Shown: piece by piece, positions 63,386 through 64,000 of the stretch
Numbering within the stretch: the stretch's first letter is position 1
Layout of the letters: the number at the start of each line of letters is the position of its first letter
DNA from: JAJFUB01 sp964622325
GTDB lineage: Bacteria > Armatimonadota > Zipacnadia > Zipacnadales > UBA11051
Assembly: GCA_964622325.1 (NCBI GenBank)
Contig: CAZUOJ010000007.1
Location: 1 to 64,000, forward strand
DNA: 64,000 nucleotides
Reading direction: 5' to 3'
The notes under the pieces: generated by a model
The model's input: the letters and a program-made list of their open reading frames with translations, nothing else
Databases searched by the model: none
Told to the model about the DNA's origin: nothing
Position numbers and translations under genes: made by a program

Positions 63386-64000
63386 ATGAAAGCAAACGAA
63401 GCGCTTACATTTCGCATTGGCGGCATAGGCCTCCGCGTATGGGGCGGCAGCAACAATTATGAGCCGATTTGGGGACAGGAAAGCCTTTTTATCACAAATG
63501 AAGACATCGCGCCTCATTTAGAATTGCACATTCGCGAAAGCCCCGATTTACAATTGCCGCCCCAGGCGGAGCTTGCCTTTGACGCCCGGCCCTTGTGGAC
63601 GGCGCATCGGCGCGGCCGGCAATTATGGCTATGTTTGTGGCACGGGAAGAAACTGGCGCGCATGGCGGAGCTTTCTCTGGATAGCGCCGAGGGCGTTTTA
63701 TATGTGCCGATTGTTTCTGACGGCGAATCGCCTGTCCAGCGCGCTCTGCAATATCCGATGCTATTGTTGCTCACGGCCTGGCAAATTGCCCGCGCGGGCG
63801 GCCTGTTGCTCCATGCCTGCGGCTTAATTTGGCGCGGCGTTGGCGTGGCGATGTGCGGGCGCAGCAATTCTGGCAAAACAACGACTTCGCGGCTGTGGCG
63901 CCAGACGCCCGAAGCAGTCGTATTGAACGATGATCGCGTCATCGTGAGGCCAGCGGGACAAAACTTCTTGCTGGAAGGAACGCCCTGGCATGGGGACGGC
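63386..64000 (+). CDS. HPr-kinase-like ATPase (partial, runs off the window)
   Basis: The first 205 residues of a kinase. GRSNSGKTTTSR (residues 158-169) is a P-loop (G-x4-G-K-T), followed by VVLNDDRVIV, a Walker B-like strand with acidic pair as in HPr kinase and PEP carboxykinase folds, and EGTPWHG. N-terminal 130 residues are a separate domain. In some RiPP clusters such HprK-like proteins phosphorylate the precursor; others have no assigned role. The ATG at 63386 lies 42 bases after PqqD, with GGAAGGA some 16 bases away. The C-terminus is beyond base 64000. Confidence 0.77.
   Translation, partial: MKANEALTFRIGGIGLRVWGGSNNYEPIWGQESLFITNEDIAPHLELHIRESPDLQLPPQAELAFDARPLWTAHRRGRQLWLCLWHGKKLARMAELSLDSAEGVLYVPIVSDGESPVQRALQYPMLLLLTAWQIARAGGLLLHACGLIWRGVGVAMCGRSNSGKTTTSRLWRQTPEAVVLNDDRVIVRPAGQNFLLEGTPWHGDG

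Noticed and set aside
1..64000. CRISPR arrays, tRNA or rRNA genes, insertion sequences
   Set aside because: I looked for repeated spacered units, cloverleaf-like sequences, rRNA-conserved words and transposase motifs and saw none; a dedicated RNA scan was not possible.

Overview
The window is about 64 kb of a bacterial chromosome (two runs of 100 N mark scaffold gaps) with standard code, clear Shine-Dalgarno sites and several rho-independent terminators. The gene content suggests a free-living, glycan-degrading member of Armatimonadota or a neighbouring phylum such as Hydrogenedentes, Sumerlaeota or Planctomycetota. Pointers are the prepilin-like protein at 55771-56451 (FARAREKARQ after the pilin helix and a C-terminal H-x9-DG-type motif), a DUF6785-type membrane protein, Gfo/Idh/MocA oxidoreductases, sulfatases, parallel beta-helix proteins, a heparinase-like lyase, a CRTAC1 protein and a large alpha-2-macroglobulin. 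Phylum assignment is inference; there is no rRNA or tRNA in the window. A window-wide oddity is the near absence of the trinucleotides GGT and ACC.

Layout. 1-5293: end of a sugar-binding ABC protein, then a reverse-strand alpha-2-macroglobulin split by a gap. 5488-7216: acetogen-type methylenetetrahydrofolate reductase pair metF-metV with its terminator. 7471-9132: a GT-C family membrane glycosyltransferase. 9243-15049: a five-gene run (Gfo/Idh oxidoreductase, tandem GNAT, uroporphyrinogen-decarboxylase-like protein, PPC/DUF296 protein, DUF6785 membrane protein) of unknown pathway. 15050-18300: a noncoding stretch with TGTGGAAAA boxes, a small membrane protein, acylphosphatase, a receiver-GAF regulator and a methyltransferase. 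18497-24989 (reverse): an alpha-glucan cluster of Nudix hydrolase, glycogen debranching enzyme, GH15 glucoamylase-like enzyme and GH57 branching enzyme. 25085-37218: sugar isomerase, beta-helix protein, carboxypeptidase-regulatory-like lipoprotein, tandem PurS, methyltransferase, DegT aminotransferase, two amidohydrolase-like proteins, a flavodoxin-fold reductase and a second Gfo/Idh oxidoreductase. 37413-48993: a glycan-use locus with a glycoside-hydrolase-like secreted protein, a sulfatase-like enzyme, a sugar-binding lipoprotein, a single-chain fused ABC permease, a divergent M19 dipeptidase, a CRTAC1 protein and a GntR regulator. 49169-55628 (reverse): heparinase-like lyase, sulfatase, GT2 glycosyltransferase and a protein of unknown function. 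55771-60864: prepilin-like protein, a second beta-helix protein translationally coupled to a Tat-exported aldo/keto reductase, and an alpha/beta hydrolase.

The most novel part is the right end (61077-64000). A near-consensus promoter drives two small genes that are missed by length cut-offs. They encode related 48- and 55-residue Cys-containing peptides, with a possible decayed third copy between them. They are followed by a radical SAM/SPASM enzyme, a PqqD-type recognition protein and an HPr-kinase-like ATPase cut by the window edge. This is the architecture of a ribosomally synthesised, post-translationally modified peptide (RiPP) pathway. I cannot match its precursors to a named class.
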